A stretch of DNA of 64,000 nt from Rossellomorea aquimaris (lineage in GTDB: Bacteria; Bacillota; Bacilli; Bacillales; Bacillaceae_B): assembly GCF_020172085.1 (NCBI RefSeq), contig NZ_JAIVAT010000009.1:62001-126000 (forward strand). The letters are read 5' to 3'. Below, piece by piece: positions 7,736 through 16,784 of this stretch. How positions within the stretch are numbered: position 1 is the first letter of the stretch; each line of letters opens with the position of its first letter. The position numbers and the translations under genes were made by a program. The notes below the pieces were generated by a model. That model searched no databases. It was not told the origin of the DNA and saw nothing but the letters and a program-made list of their open reading frames with translations.

Positions 7736-9328
7736 TTAATGCACCATCCGGTCATGATCCTTCCAGAATTCTTTTCTGATCACGACCTTTTGAATTTTCC
7801 CGGATGCGGTTTTAGGTAACTCTTTTACAAAAGTAATATCCTTCGGTGCCTTGAAGTGGGCCAATTTTTCTCTGGAAAACTCGATGAGATCTTGTACCGT
7901 CACATTGTGCCCTTCCCGGAGGACGACCACCGCATGGGGAACTTCCCCCCACCGTTCATGAGGAATAGCCACGACGGCTGCTTCCAGAACACTGTCATGC
8001 TCGTAAAGGGCTCCTTCTACTTCAATCGATGAAATATTTTCTCCTCCGCTGATGATCACATCTTTCATCCGGTCGACAATTTCAATATAACCATCTTCGT
8101 CAACCGTCGCCATATCCCCGGTATGAAGCCACCCTTCACGGATCGTTCGGTTTGTGGCTTCAGGATTTTTGTAGTACCCTTCCATCACCGTATTCGTCCT
8201 GGTCACGATTTCTCCAATCTCTTTGCCGTTATGAGCCACTTCTTCTCCCAGTTCGTTTACCACCTTCACCTTGCTTCCGATCATGCTGTATCCTGCTTTC
8301 GCCTTCAATCGGTATCTTTCTTCCTTAGGAAGGTCTTTTTCAGATGACCTTAGGATTGAAGTCGTGATAAGGGGTGAAATTTCTGTCATCCCGTATACCT
8401 GGATGAATTCCCACTGCAGATCTTCTTCCACTTTTCGTACAAATGCCGGCGGAGGTGCAGAACCGGCAATGACCACCCTCACATCCTGTCCGATGGAACG
8501 CTCCCTGTCAGGATACGTTTCCAGAAGCATATTGAGAACGGTCGGCGCCATGTGCATGACGGTAACGCCATGTTTCTCCACTTTGTCCAGAATCACTGCC
8601 GGATCCACTTTTCGAAGCATCACCTGGGTCGCTCCATTCGCCGTATAATAGAAAGGTGATCCCCACCCATTCACATGGAACATGGGCAGGACGTGAAGAA
8701 GCGTATCCTGATCCGATACCCGTAAATGGTGCATGGAGGAAAGAGCATGCACGTAATTGGACCTGTGGGTGAGAAGAACTCCCTTCGGATCTCCCGTCGT
8801 CCCGCTCGTATAGAGGAGGGACGCAATATCCGTTTCTTCCAATTCAACACGAGAAAAAGCATCACGGCTGAATGAGCCCCGCCATTCTTCATAGCCTGGA
8901 TGTCCGTCCCTCGCTTTACCGTGAATCACGACATGCTTCAAATGAGGCACCTCTGATAGAATCGGCTGAACCAATGGATAGAGTTCTTCATCGACAAACA
9001 AAGCCTTACTCTCACTATGGGTCAGAATAAATAGATAATCGGAAGGCTTTAACCTGGTGTTCAATGGTGTCATGATTCCACCTACCGAATAAACCCCATA
9101 GAATCCTTCCAGCATCTCTGTCGTATTAGGAGCCAGGTACGCGACTTTGTCTCCTTTCTCTACTCCTAATTGTTTCAATCCCCTTGCAAGCTGATTGACC
9201 CGGTCATTCAGCTGCTGATAGGTCAAATGTTTTTCATCATCGATGATTGCAACCTTGTTCCCGTATAACTCCACTGCCCGATCGAGAAAATCCGTCAATA
9301 CTAATGGTACATGCATATGTACATCCAT
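7736..9328 (-). CDS. Fatty acyl-CoA synthetase (AMP-forming)
   Basis: A 530-residue ANL-superfamily ligase. The P-loop-like motif YTSGTTGDPKG lies at about residues 173-183, the adenylate-binding QVYGMTE in the middle, the hinge GWLHTGDMA late, and the catalytic lysine block KTASGKIQK near the C-terminus. The family activates a carboxylate to an acyl-adenylate and then an acyl-CoA. Overall pattern (short N-terminus, MAPTVLNMLLE) resembles AlkK/medium- to long-chain fatty acyl-CoA ligases. The start is uncertain: AGAAGGG is very near the ATG at 9328, and the in-frame ATG at 9316 has a 12-base spacing. It is monocistronic with no beta-oxidation genes beside it. Confidence 0.85.
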   Translation of the reverse strand: MDVHMHVPLVLTDFLDRAVELYGNKVAIIDDEKHLTYQQLNDRVNQLARGLKQLGVEKGDKVAYLAPNTTEMLEGFYGVYSVGGIMTPLNTRLKPSDYLFILTHSESKALFVDEELYPLVQPILSEVPHLKHVVIHGKARDGHPGYEEWRGSFSRDAFSRVELEETDIASLLYTSGTTGDPKGVLLTHRSNYVHALSSMHHLRVSDQDTLLHVLPMFHVNGWGSPFYYTANGATQVMLRKVDPAVILDKVEKHGVTVMHMAPTVLNMLLETYPDRERSIGQDVRVVIAGSAPPPAFVRKVEEDLQWEFIQVYGMTEISPLITTSILRSSEKDLPKEERYRLKAKAGYSMIGSKVKVVNELGEEVAHNGKEIGEIVTRTNTVMEGYYKNPEATNRTIREGWLHTGDMATVDEDGYIEIVDRMKDVIISGGENISSIEVEGALYEHDSVLEAAVVAIPHERWGEVPHAVVVLREGHNVTVQDLIEFSREKLAHFKAPKDITFVKELPKTASGKIQKVVIRKEFWKDHDRMVH

Positions 9329-9452
9329 CCCTTCTGATTGATAAAGACGGGGAGATAAACCTGTATAGGATTTATTCTAGCAGATTCTTGTTTATTTTTG
9401 GGAATATTCTGATTTTTAAGCGTACAAGCCATTTATCTCAAGGCAACAAAAC

Positions 9453-9482
9453 AAGCATGATGACGAAATCGTCATCATGCTT
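9453..9482 (-). terminator. Terminator after DEAD-box helicase gene
   Basis: Perfect 13-base arms AAGCATGATGACG (9453-9465) and CGTCATCATGCTT (9470-9482) with a 4-base loop; on the minus strand it is followed by a T-rich stretch. Confidence 0.8.
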
Positions 9483-9487
9483 ATACA

Positions 9488-10900
9488 TTAACGTCCTCTT
9501 CGACTGGAAGTGGATCTGCCTCCGCTATTTCTCTTATTCCCGGAGTTACTTCTTTCAGAGGAACCTCTGCGGCTTCCGCGGGAAGAGCTCGTTGATTCAT
9601 CATTCCGACGTGAGCCGGATCTCCTGGAACGTGATGAACCGTTCGTCTCATCCGTCCGTGCTCTGCCACCCCTGGAGGTTCTTGCTTTACGGTCTTTATT
9701 CGCTTGAATCTTCTTTTCACGGCGATCTTTGGCACTCTCGTTGGACCCCTTTGGGGCATGAGAAGTCACGTTAGTCGGAGCAACTTCTACCTCCCGACGA
9801 GGCAATGAACGGCCGATGCCCTTTTCAATAGTGTCCAGATCCTGTTTATCCTTTAATGCGACAAAGGTAATGGCAAGCCCGTCTTTCCCAGCTCGGCCCG
9901 TGCGTCCAATTCTGTGGATGTAGCTCTCCACATCCTGGGGGATATCATAGTTAAACACATGCGTGACCCCCTCGACGTCAAGTCCCCGGGCAGCCACGTC
10001 CGTTGCAATAAGAAGCTGCAGCTTCGCGTCCCTGAATTTCTTCATCACGTTTTCCCGTTTTGCCTGGGACAGGTCACCGTGGAGCTCATCGACAAGAAAA
10101 CCTCTTGCTTTCAGATCTCCAAGGAGCTTACTGACCCTTCTCTTCGTACGGCAGAAAATGATACCGAGGAACGGCTGGACGTCGTGAATTGTCTGACTAA
10201 GGGCATCCAGTTTCTGACGATCCGTCGTTTCAACGACTTCCTGCTGAATTTCCTGTACGATCTTTTCTTTTTCGCGAATTTGTACATTATGAGGCTGATT
10301 CATGTATCGCTTACCGATCTTGCGGATATCCTTGGACATCGTCGCTGAAAACAGAGCGGTCTGACGTGTAAACGGCGTCTCGCGGATAATCGACTCAACT
10401 TCATCGAAGAATCCGATATGAAGCATCTGATCCGCTTCGTCTAGTACAAGAAACGATACATTTGAAAAGTCGACCGTTTCACGGCGAATATGATCAAGGA
10501 GTCGGCCTGGTGTACCGATTACGATATGAATCGCTTTATTCTTCAGCCGCTTAATCTGTTTCTCAACATCCTGGCCACCGTACACAGCTAATACGTTTAT
10601 ATCCTCTTCCGTTGCAGCAAGAATTTGATTCAACTCGGCGGTTACTTGAATCGCAAGCTCCCGCGTAGGGGTCACGATAAGAGACTGAATCTGATCTTTT
10701 TCCTGATCTATTTTGGCCAGCATGGGAAGGAGAAACGCCATCGTTTTTCCCGTTCCCGTTTGTGCCTGTCCGATCACGTCTTCACCATTTAATAAGACAG
10801 GGATGGTTTCACTCTGGATCGGCGTTGGTTCTATAATGGATTGTTCTTTCAATGCATTGACATACTTAGGTTGAATTCCTAAGGAAGTAAAATCATTCAA
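9488..10900 (-). CDS. DEAD-box ATP-dependent RNA helicase with basic RS/RG tail
   Basis: About 470 residues. All superfamily 2 motifs are visible in order: Q-motif [17 protein letters not shown] (I), [23 protein letters not shown] (II), SATMS (III), [11 protein letters not shown] and [10 protein letters not shown] (VI). The last 80 or so residues are a low-complexity Arg/Ser/Gly tail typical of RNA-binding extensions in Csh-type cold-shock helicases. I prefer a TTG start at 10900, with AAAGAGGTGA six bases upstream, over the in-frame ATG at 10924, because that ATG lies inside a TATAAT promoter element. It probably unwinds mRNA or rRNA duplexes. I could not assign it to a specific CshA/B/C/E orthologue. 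Confidence 0.9.
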   Translation of the reverse strand: MNDFTSLGIQPKYVNALKEQSIIEPTPIQSETIPVLLNGEDVIGQAQTGTGKTMAFLLPMLAKIDQEKDQIQSLIVTPTRELAIQVTAELNQILAATEEDINVLAVYGGQDVEKQIKRLKNKAIHIVIGTPGRLLDHIRRETVDFSNVSFLVLDEADQMLHIGFFDEVESIIRETPFTRQTALFSATMSKDIRKIGKRYMNQPHNVQIREKEKIVQEIQQEVVETTDRQKLDALSQTIHDVQPFLGIIFCRTKRRVSKLLGDLKARGFLVDELHGDLSQAKRENVMKKFRDAKLQLLIATDVAARGLDVEGVTHVFNYDIPQDVESYIHRIGRTGRAGKDGLAITFVALKDKQDLDTIEKGIGRSLPRREVEVAPTNVTSHAPKGSNESAKDRREKKIQANKDRKARTSRGGRARTDETNGSSRSRRSGSRRNDESTSSSRGSRRGSSERSNSGNKRNSGGRSTSSRRGR

Positions 10901-10922
10901 TGGGGTCACCTCTTTGATACCC

Positions 10923-10969
10923 ATTATACATTTAAATCCCCTTTAGAAAACAGGGCACTATGTTATAAT
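10923..10969. promoter_or_regulatory. Divergent -10 elements between helicase gene and the 11002 gene
   Basis: TATAAT occurs on the minus strand at 10923-10928 (toward the helicase) and on the plus strand at 10964-10969 (toward the 11002 gene). Neither has a strong -35 at 17 bp. They suggest two weak sigma-A promoters back to back in a short divergent region. Confidence 0.5.
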
Positions 10970-11001
10970 GGGAAAATCGTAAAATGAAATGAGGAATAAC
11001 A

Positions 11002-11457
11002 GTGCTGACATTTGAAGATAAATTAGCTGTCATTGAAGAATTTCCTGAGCTTACACGGAAGGATGTTTCTTTGAACAGGCTGAACTTCCACTTTGAAGAC
11101 AGTTTATATGAAAAAACGACTGTCGTGTATCACCTGCATCCAAACGGAAATGGGTTTGTTTATACAGGTAGTCATCCCGGATTTGAAGCGAATCCGAAAG
11201 GACTTGTGAACATCAGGGAATTCACTCGTGATGAACTTCGGGAGATCGTTCGCGCTTCCATCGACCTTCTGGCAACAGAAGAAGATATTGTTCCACCGGT
11301 AGAAGAGTTATGGAAGGATGCTGAAGGGCACTCTCTTCAATTGATCGAAGAGGATGACCGATGGAATATATATGCCGGCGACAACTTGGAAGACAGCTTC
11401 GGCGGCTATGATGAAGCAGCCTTGTATTTGCGTGAAGAAGGGTTTCGGAGACGCTGA
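11002..11457 (+). CDS. Uncharacterised 151-aa protein
   Basis: GTG start with GAGGAA upstream. The protein is acidic, without signal or membrane segments. It has an N-terminal part with TFEDKLAVIEEFPELTRKDV and a strand-rich middle (TTVVYHLHPNGNGFVYTG). The end, SFGGYDEAALYLREEGFRRR, looks like a small alpha/beta domain. I recognise it as the type of conserved Bacillaceae hypothetical found beside helicase genes but cannot name a family. It is monocistronic and closed by a strong terminator. Confidence 0.75.
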   Translation: MLTFEDKLAVIEEFPELTRKDVSLNRLNFHFEDSLYEKTTVVYHLHPNGNGFVYTGSHPGFEANPKGLVNIREFTRDELREIVRASIDLLATEEDIVPPVEELWKDAEGHSLQLIEEDDRWNIYAGDNLEDSFGGYDEAALYLREEGFRRR

Positions 11458-11463
11458 TCATGT

Positions 11464-11500
11464 AAAAAGGACGAATCGTTTTGGCGATTCGTCCTTTTTT
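11464..11500 (+). terminator. Terminator after the 151-aa gene
   Basis: AAAAAGGACGAATCG (11464-11478) pairs with CGATTCGTCCTTTTT (from 11485), a long stem with a 6-base loop and a T-run. Confidence 0.88.
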
Positions 11501-11518
11501 GTGTGGGGTTGGTTTTGA

Positions 11519-11576
11519 AATAGAGCCGTTTTGAGTTGGAATCCGGCCGATATGATGAATAATCCAGCCGAATACC
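11519..11576. repeat. Three-copy 21-bp-period intergenic repeat (GCCG motif)
   Basis: GCCG occurs at 11525, 11546 and 11567, exactly 21 bp apart. The second and third copies share ATCC(G/A)GCCGA; the first is degenerate (AGAGCCG). The intervening 11-12 bases differ. It lies between the plus-strand terminator and the stop of the convergent yugJ gene, so on the minus strand it is yugJ 3' untranslated sequence. On that strand the motif reads CGGC(C/T)GGAT, similar to the array at 26671-26780. Confidence 0.6.
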
Positions 11577-11592
11577 TTTTATTTCGAATCAC

Positions 11593-12756
11593 TTACAACG
11601 AGCGATTCAATATATCTCTCACACTATCATGATCCATTTCTTTATACGTCCCGACACCTGGTTTAATGAATGTCTTCTCTACAATGGCATCAAACTGACT
11701 ATCGTCAATGTCATAATCAGCGAGTGTATTCGGCGCACCCAGTGAGTTCCAGAAGTCGCGAAGTGCTTTCGCTCCCTCTCTAGCCACTTCGATATCTTCC
11801 TTGCCTTCAGGCGAAATACCGAACACATTGATCGCAAGCTGTTTCACTCTAGATGGATCCTCTTCAAGGACATGCTCCAGCCAGTTAGGGAAAAGAATGG
11901 CAAGTCCGCCTCCATGGGGAATGTCATAAACAGCCGAGATTGCATGCTCGATTCTGTGTGTGGCCCAATCTCCCCCATCCGTTCCGTTTGAAAGCGTTCC
12001 GTTGAAGGCGGTTGTACTGATATACATCATGGTTTCTCTATGCTTGAAGGAATTCAAGTCCTCAAGCAGACGGGGTCCTGTTACGATTGCCGTCCTTAGA
12101 AGCGATTCAATGAACCCGTCAATCATCGGTGTGTTTTCAGTTCGATGGAAATAGTGCTCAAGGGCATGTGACATGCTGTCAACAATCCCATAAATCGTCT
12201 GATCACGTGGTACTGAAAAGGTGTAAGCAGGATCTAAGATTGAGAACCTCGGGAACACATGAGGGGAACCCCAGCCTAATTTGTCTTTTGTCTCCCAATT
12301 GGTGATGACGGACACAGAGTTCATCTCAGAACCCGTTGCCGCAAGTGTCAGAACCGTTCCAAAAGGAAGTGCCTCATTGATTGGAGCTTTAGCCGTAATC
12401 AGTTCCCATGCATCTCCTTCATATTTGGCACCTGCTGAGATCGCTTTTGTACAATCGATCACGCTTCCGCCACCTACTGCCAGAATGAAATCAATGCCTT
12501 CTTTTTTGCAAATATCTACACCTTTACGTACGGTGGTCAGGCGCGGATTAGGTTCCACTCCACTTAATTCAAATACCTTTGCACCCATTTTTTCTAACTC
12601 GGCCGTTACATCATCGTAAACTCCATTTCGCTTGATGCTTCCACCTCCATAGACAAGAAGTACGTTTAGATCCTTGTCGAGAATGGAAGACAATTGCTTC
12701 ACTTCATCTTTTCCAAAATAGAGTTTTGTCGGATTGTATTGTAAAAATGTATTCAT
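11593..12756 (-). CDS. yugJ: Iron-containing alcohol dehydrogenase YugJ
   Basis: 387 residues from the ATG at 12756, the same length as B. subtilis YugJ, an NADH-dependent butanol dehydrogenase-like protein. The NAD-binding glycine motif [11 protein letters not shown] and the metal-binding region ([13 protein letters not shown], then [22 protein letters not shown] with family histidines) are intact. It would interconvert alcohols and aldehydes in the cytoplasm. GAGGTG precedes 12756 by eight bases; an earlier ATG at 12789 lacks this. It is a single gene, with the 21-bp repeat array in its 3' region. The physiological substrate is unknown. Confidence 0.9.
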   Translation of the reverse strand: MNTFLQYNPTKLYFGKDEVKQLSSILDKDLNVLLVYGGGSIKRNGVYDDVTAELEKMGAKVFELSGVEPNPRLTTVRKGVDICKKEGIDFILAVGGGSVIDCTKAISAGAKYEGDAWELITAKAPINEALPFGTVLTLAATGSEMNSVSVITNWETKDKLGWGSPHVFPRFSILDPAYTFSVPRDQTIYGIVDSMSHALEHYFHRTENTPMIDGFIESLLRTAIVTGPRLLEDLNSFKHRETMMYISTTAFNGTLSNGTDGGDWATHRIEHAISAVYDIPHGGGLAILFPNWLEHVLEEDPSRVKQLAINVFGISPEGKEDIEVAREGAKALRDFWNSLGAPNTLADYDIDDSQFDAIVEKTFIKPGVGTYKEMDHDSVRDILNRSL

Positions 12757-12856
12757 ATTTAACACCTCATAGTAAGATTGTGAATCCATTTTAGCATTCC
12801 TTTACCTCATGGAGATATTGATAGTTTTTCATATTAATCATCAAAAATATTGATAC

Positions 12857-13732
12857 TCATGGCGTTAGGGATGATATGAACTGTGTAATGGGTGGAGTCA
12901 GCCATTTCTTCTTTTGATAAACAATTTGTGTATAAACCGGAATTTTTTTATGATCAAAAGGGATTTGGACAACCTTTCCAGATTCAATGTCTTTCCTCAC
13001 AGCAATTTCTGGCATGATCGCAATGCCCAAATCATCTGCTACACATTGCTTGATGGCCTCCAGGCTACTGAAAGAAATGACCGATTTCGCCTGTATATTC
13101 TCCTCTTTTAACAACTGCTCAAGTAAGACCCGGTACGAACAGCCTTCCTCCGTCAGAATGAGGGTTTCGGATTCAAGCTCTTTCAAGTTCATTTCCTTCA
13201 GGGAATGCAGACGATGGCTTGGCGGAGCGATCATCACCAACTTTTCCTGTCGGATGGGGATCGTCGTAAAATCCGGATGTTCTGTATACCGGTCAAGCAG
13301 GATGGCCATATCGAACTTCCCCTCAAGGATCCCTTCTTTTAAGTTCGGGCAAAGTCCCGACTCGAGCAAAATTTTTAATTCCGGATGCTTTTCTTTTAAA
13401 TCCTTGATATATGGCGTGATGAAATAAGCAGCAAGTGATTCCACTGTACCGATGCGCAAGGTTCCCCTCAGATTACTTTCATTCGAAATCCGTTCTTCCG
13501 CCTCGTCTAATAAGGATAGGATTTTCTCTACATAATAGTAGAGCTCCTCCCCTGACTGTGTAAGTCTCATTTTTCTACCTATCCGTTCGAATAATTTGAC
13601 CTGATAATGCTCTTCCAATTTCTTGATTTGTGTTGTTACACTGGACTGGGCATAGCCGAGTTCCTCTCCGGTCTTGGTATAGCTCCCCCACTTGGCTACT
13701 TCTTTAAAGGTATAAAAATAGTTCAGATCCAT
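12857..13732 (-). CDS. LysR-family transcriptional regulator, YwqM-like
   Basis: 291 residues. The N-terminal winged helix is typical (YFYTFKEVAKWGSYTKTGEELGYAQSSVTTQIKKLEE), followed by a periplasmic-binding-like effector domain (TLRIGTVESLAAYF onward). It is transcribed divergently from an exporter and a flavodoxin-fold reductase. In B. subtilis ywqM (LysR) lies beside ywqN (flavoprotein), so the neighbourhood supports a YwqM-like role in controlling the divergent pair. An imperfect 18-bp dyad at 13765-13782 is a likely binding site. The effector is unknown. Confidence 0.85.
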   Translation of the reverse strand: MDLNYFYTFKEVAKWGSYTKTGEELGYAQSSVTTQIKKLEEHYQVKLFERIGRKMRLTQSGEELYYYVEKILSLLDEAEERISNESNLRGTLRIGTVESLAAYFITPYIKDLKEKHPELKILLESGLCPNLKEGILEGKFDMAILLDRYTEHPDFTTIPIRQEKLVMIAPPSHRLHSLKEMNLKELESETLILTEEGCSYRVLLEQLLKEENIQAKSVISFSSLEAIKQCVADDLGIAIMPEIAVRKDIESGKVVQIPFDHKKIPVYTQIVYQKKKWLTPPITQFISSLTP

Positions 13733-13764
13733 TTGTCTCTCCCATCATTAATTACAATAGTTTG

Positions 13765-13810
13765 TATCGATAATTATAGATAACTCCAATACTTACAGCA
13801 ATGGTATACT
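13765..13810 (+). promoter_or_regulatory. Candidate LysR box and -10 element for the exporter operon
   Basis: TATCGATAATTATAGATA (13765-13782) matches its own reverse complement at 16 of 18 positions. A -10 TATACT lies at 13805-13810 without a good -35, which fits an activator-dependent promoter with the dyad roughly 45 bp upstream of transcription start. Confidence 0.5.
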
Positions 13811-13842
13811 CCAATCTGAATGAAAATCGTTGGAGGGGTATC

Positions 13843-15111
13843 ATGAGTCAGCTTCAAAAATCACTACGTTTGCCACAAATCATATCTTTATATATAGGAG
13901 CCGTTCTCGGTTCAGGGGTATTATTTTTACCCGGGGTGGCCGCAAGTATGAGCGGTCCTTTATCCATCGTCTCGTGGATCGTCATCTCCCTCGCCGCCGT
14001 CCCCCTGGCCCTTACGATGGGACTGCTTTCTGCTTTTTATCCAAGTTCGGGGGGAGTGTCCCATTTTGTATCAGAAGCATTCGGCAAGTCCTTCGGTACC
14101 GTCATCGGGTGGATGTTCCTCCTCTCCGTCCCAACCGGGGTACCCATCATCGCTTTGACAGGTAGCTCTTACTTAGGGCAGCTTTTCGGCTGGGGACACT
14201 CTGGGATGGTTCTCGGAGCTGCAGCCATATTGGCCACCGTTTTAATGATCAATTTCTTCGGCGTGAAAACAATGGGATTCATTCAGACACTGGTCATTTC
14301 CCTCATTTTATTTGTCTTATTGTTTGCAATCTTTTCAAGTTTGCCCCATGTGAAGACCGAGCATTTCACACCCTTTGCACCAAACGGGATATGGGCAGCG
14401 GTCCCGACGATCGGAATCCTGTTCTGGTGCTTCATTGGATGGGAAAGCGTCACCCATATGTCTGGGGAATTCAATGATCCCGGTAAGGATGCTCTGAAAG
14501 GCGTGTTTTGGAGTGCTGGTATTGTGTCTGTCCTATACATCATGCTGGGTGTGATGGTAGTTGGTACTGGTAGCTACACAGGAGGAATGGCTGAGACTGC
14601 ACTCAGTCACATGGTGCAGCTTTCTTTCGGAAAACCAGGGGCGATTGGAGTCAGCATTACGGCACTATTTATATCCATCGCAAGCGCCAACGCTTATGTA
14701 AGTGCCGGTTCACGGATCGCTTATACATTATCCCAGCAAAGGGTGGCACCCCGATGGTTCGGTACGGTACACTCTAACTATAAAACACCAATCGGCGGAC
14801 TATTATTCATCGGAATCATCTTTGCCGTCTTGTTAACGGCGGTTCACTTACGATGGCTGTCCTTTGAAACGCTGCTGCCATTTCCGAATGCCACCTATTT
14901 CGCTACGTATATCGGTGGTGCTGCAGCAGGCGTGAAATTATTGAAGAATCATAAGATCGGACGAATCGCCTCCATGGCCTCCCTCGTTCTAACACTGGGA
15001 TTCTTCCCGTTTCTCGGCTGGGTCGCGCTTTACCCTGTAAGTGTAGTATTGATTGTCTTCATATGGAATGCTAAGAAGAAAACGACGCAAACGGTACCAT
15101 TGAATTCATAG
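13843..15111 (+). CDS. YjeH-like amino acid exporter (APC family)
   Basis: 422 residues and about 12 hydrophobic segments. The opening LPQIISLYIGAVLGSGVLFLPG has the APC glycine signature, and later blocks (YPSSGGVSHFVSEAFG, GWMFLLSVPTGVP, FWCFIGWESVTHMSGEF) closely follow E. coli YjeH, an exporter of methionine and branched-chain amino acids. It sits in the cytoplasmic membrane. The ATG at 13843 has GGAGGGG just upstream; an earlier ATG at 13801 lacks it. The next gene, a flavoprotein, starts 14 bases after the stop, so they form an operon under the divergent LysR regulator. Export direction is inferred from homology. Confidence 0.85.
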   Translation: MSQLQKSLRLPQIISLYIGAVLGSGVLFLPGVAASMSGPLSIVSWIVISLAAVPLALTMGLLSAFYPSSGGVSHFVSEAFGKSFGTVIGWMFLLSVPTGVPIIALTGSSYLGQLFGWGHSGMVLGAAAILATVLMINFFGVKTMGFIQTLVISLILFVLLFAIFSSLPHVKTEHFTPFAPNGIWAAVPTIGILFWCFIGWESVTHMSGEFNDPGKDALKGVFWSAGIVSVLYIMLGVMVVGTGSYTGGMAETALSHMVQLSFGKPGAIGVSITALFISIASANAYVSAGSRIAYTLSQQRVAPRWFGTVHSNYKTPIGGLLFIGIIFAVLLTAVHLRWLSFETLLPFPNATYFATYIGGAAAGVKLLKNHKIGRIASMASLVLTLGFFPFLGWVALYPVSVVLIVFIWNAKKKTTQTVPLNS

Positions 15112-15125
15112 AGGAGTGTTGAAAA

Positions 15126-15665
15126 ATGAAAGTATTAGCCCTATTAGGAAGCACGCGAAAAAACGGAAACTCTGAATATCTTGCAAAAAAAATTGTGGAA
15201 GGCACCGATCACACCATTGTTTCTCTTGCCGATATGCATATCGAGCCGATTGAAGACCTTCGCCATTCTGAAGGAGGTTTTCTCCCCGTCGAGGATGACT
15301 ACGAACAACTTGTCCGATTAATGGAGGAGCATGACATTCTATTATTTGCCACTCCCCTTTACTGGTATGGGATGAGCGGCCCGATGAAGAATTTCTTCGA
15401 CCGCTGGAGCCAGTATTTACGAGATGAGCGCTTCAACTTAAAAGAAGAGCTTACAAGGAAAAAAGCATATGTCGTCATCACAGGTGGTAGCTCGGCCAAA
15501 ATAAAAGGACTTCCTCTTGTACAGCAATTTGATTATATTTTCCAATTCGTGAACATGGAATTCGTGGACTATTTGATTGGGTCAGGAGTCAAACCAGGTG
15601 AAATTGTTAACGATCAAGCGGCATTAGAGAAGGCTGAACGGTGGAATGAACGATTTAAAGGATGA
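15126..15665 (+). CDS. Flavodoxin-fold NAD(P)H-dependent oxidoreductase, YwqN-like
   Basis: 179 residues with the FMN-binding loop LLGSTRKNGNSEYLA near the N-terminus and the second flavin loop TPLYWYGMSGPMKNFFDRW, diagnostic for the NADPH-dependent FMN reductase/Kef-type flavoprotein family. It probably reduces quinones or similar acceptors. It is cytoplasmic and is second gene in the operon with the YjeH-like exporter, with GGAGTG upstream of the ATG. The LysR/YwqN arrangement matches B. subtilis, with a transporter inserted between. A terminator overlaps its stop codon. Confidence 0.82.
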   Translation: MKVLALLGSTRKNGNSEYLAKKIVEGTDHTIVSLADMHIEPIEDLRHSEGGFLPVEDDYEQLVRLMEEHDILLFATPLYWYGMSGPMKNFFDRWSQYLRDERFNLKEELTRKKAYVVITGGSSAKIKGLPLVQQFDYIFQFVNMEFVDYLIGSGVKPGEIVNDQAALEKAERWNERFKG

Positions 15666-15692
15666 TCCCTCATGAGGGGTCATCTTTTTTTT
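15661..15692 (+). terminator. Terminator overlapping the ywqN-like stop
   Basis: GATGATCCCT pairs with AGGGGTCATC around loop CATG and is followed by eight T residues; the stem begins within the last codons of the gene. Confidence 0.85.
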
Positions 15693-15749
15693 GTTAAATT
15701 ACCGTGATAAGGAAATAGTATGAATAAAACCTTTTATTGGAGGCTGCTT

Positions 15750-16034
15750 ATGGAATTCCCAACCATTCACACAAACTTTTGGGATGCCGTCATTGCTATT
15801 CCCGTAATCATTTTGCTGACGCAACTCATTAAAACCTTCTTTAAACCACCTGCTTTTTTAGTACCCAATATCGCTGTCATTCTCGGACTTTTCATTTCTG
15901 TCTTCATTAGCCATAGAGGGCATCTCATCTCAGGTATTTTCATGGGCTTCTTTTACGGATATGCGGCGATCGGGAATTTTGCTTCCTTGAAGACTACGGT
16001 GCTGGCTTATCGTGGGGAGAAGGAAGAGACTTGA
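15750..16034 (+). CDS. Small membrane protein (94 aa)
   Basis: The ATG at 15750 has GGAGG seven bases upstream; the upstream ATG at 15720 does not. The protein has about three hydrophobic stretches (WDAVIAIPVIILLTQLI, VPNIAVILGLFISVFI, LISGIFMGFFYGYAAIG). It ends in a short charged tail, a layout like small holin-type membrane proteins. No family could be named. It stands alone between two terminators. Confidence 0.65.
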   Translation: MEFPTIHTNFWDAVIAIPVIILLTQLIKTFFKPPAFLVPNIAVILGLFISVFISHRGHLISGIFMGFFYGYAAIGNFASLKTTVLAYRGEKEET

Positions 16035-16069
16035 TGAGGATGTTTTTCTGACATCATTAGAGCTTTTAG

Positions 16070-16103
16070 CAAGAAAAAAAGCCGGAATTCAAATGAATCC
16101 GGC
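16070..16103 (-). terminator. Terminator downstream of ohrR
   Basis: GCCGGAATTC/GAATCCGGC forms a stem with one bulge (16081-16103), followed on the minus strand by a seven-base T-run. It is about 80 bases beyond the ohrR stop. Confidence 0.65.
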
Positions 16104-16181
16104 TGCCATGATGGAATCAGATACAACCAAAAGAACAAGCATGAATGAGCATTGTACAATCAGTTTGTCATTTTCATTAAC

Positions 16182-16610
16182 CTATCCCTGTAATCTGTCC
16201 AATATCGTCGTCAACGTCTTGTCCAGCTGTATCACCTCATCGACGTCCATATCAAGACGCTCCAATAACCGTGATGGGACACATTCCGCTTTTTCCTTCA
16301 ACGCTTCCCCTTTATCAGTAAGAGTAATGACAACGCTGCGTTCATCTTCTATTGAACGCTTACGCTCCACAAGACCATGCGCTTCCATCCTCTTCAACAT
16401 AGGAGTCAAGGTACCAGAATCCAGGAATAACTTCCTCCCCAGTTCCTTTACGGAAATCATTTTTTCTTCCCATAACACAAGCAGTGCCAAGTATTGAGGA
16501 TAAGTGACTCCGATTTCCTCCAGTAGGCTCCGGTAGAGCTTCGTTATTTCCCTCTCTGCTGTATAAATTTTAAAGCAGATTTGATTTTCTAATAAAAGTG
16601 GATCTTTCAT
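16182..16610 (-). CDS. ohrR: Organic hydroperoxide sensor/repressor OhrR
   Basis: 142-residue MarR-family repressor. ENQICFKIY near the N-terminus places the single reactive cysteine (Cys12) where OhrR senses peroxide, and TYPQYLALLVLWEE and LDSGTLTPMLKRMEAHGL are near-diagnostic for OhrR. In the family, oxidation of the cysteine releases DNA and derepresses ohr. The gene is divergent from ohr, and the shared intergenic region carries two good inverted repeats. No second cysteine pair is apparent, so it should be the one-Cys (B. subtilis) type that reacts with low-molecular-weight thiols. Confidence 0.93.
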   Translation of the reverse strand: MKDPLLLENQICFKIYTAEREITKLYRSLLEEIGVTYPQYLALLVLWEEKMISVKELGRKLFLDSGTLTPMLKRMEAHGLVERKRSIEDERSVVITLTDKGEALKEKAECVPSRLLERLDMDVDEVIQLDKTLTTILDRLQG

Positions 16611-16696
16611 ACATGTCGTTTCCTTTCTTGAACATACTAATTGTGATTATCATACAAAAAAGAATAACAGTTATCAAATTTAATTTTACACAACTT

Positions 16697-16759
16697 AATT
16701 GTTGACAATTAAAACCTGATCCTTTAACATTAGTTTTGTAATATTAAATTGTGCACAAT
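16697..16759 (+). promoter_or_regulatory. OhrR operators and ohr promoter
   Basis: Two dyads resembling OhrR sites lie here: AATTGTTGACAATT (16697-16710) and ATTGTGCACAAT (16748-16759). The first contains TTGACA (16702-16707), which is 17 bp from TAACAT (16725-16730), a plausible -35/-10 pair. Repressor bound at the first site would cover the -35, and the second site falls near the transcription start. Confidence 0.75.
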
Positions 16760-16784
16760 CAAAAAAACAAGAGGAGTGAACGAA

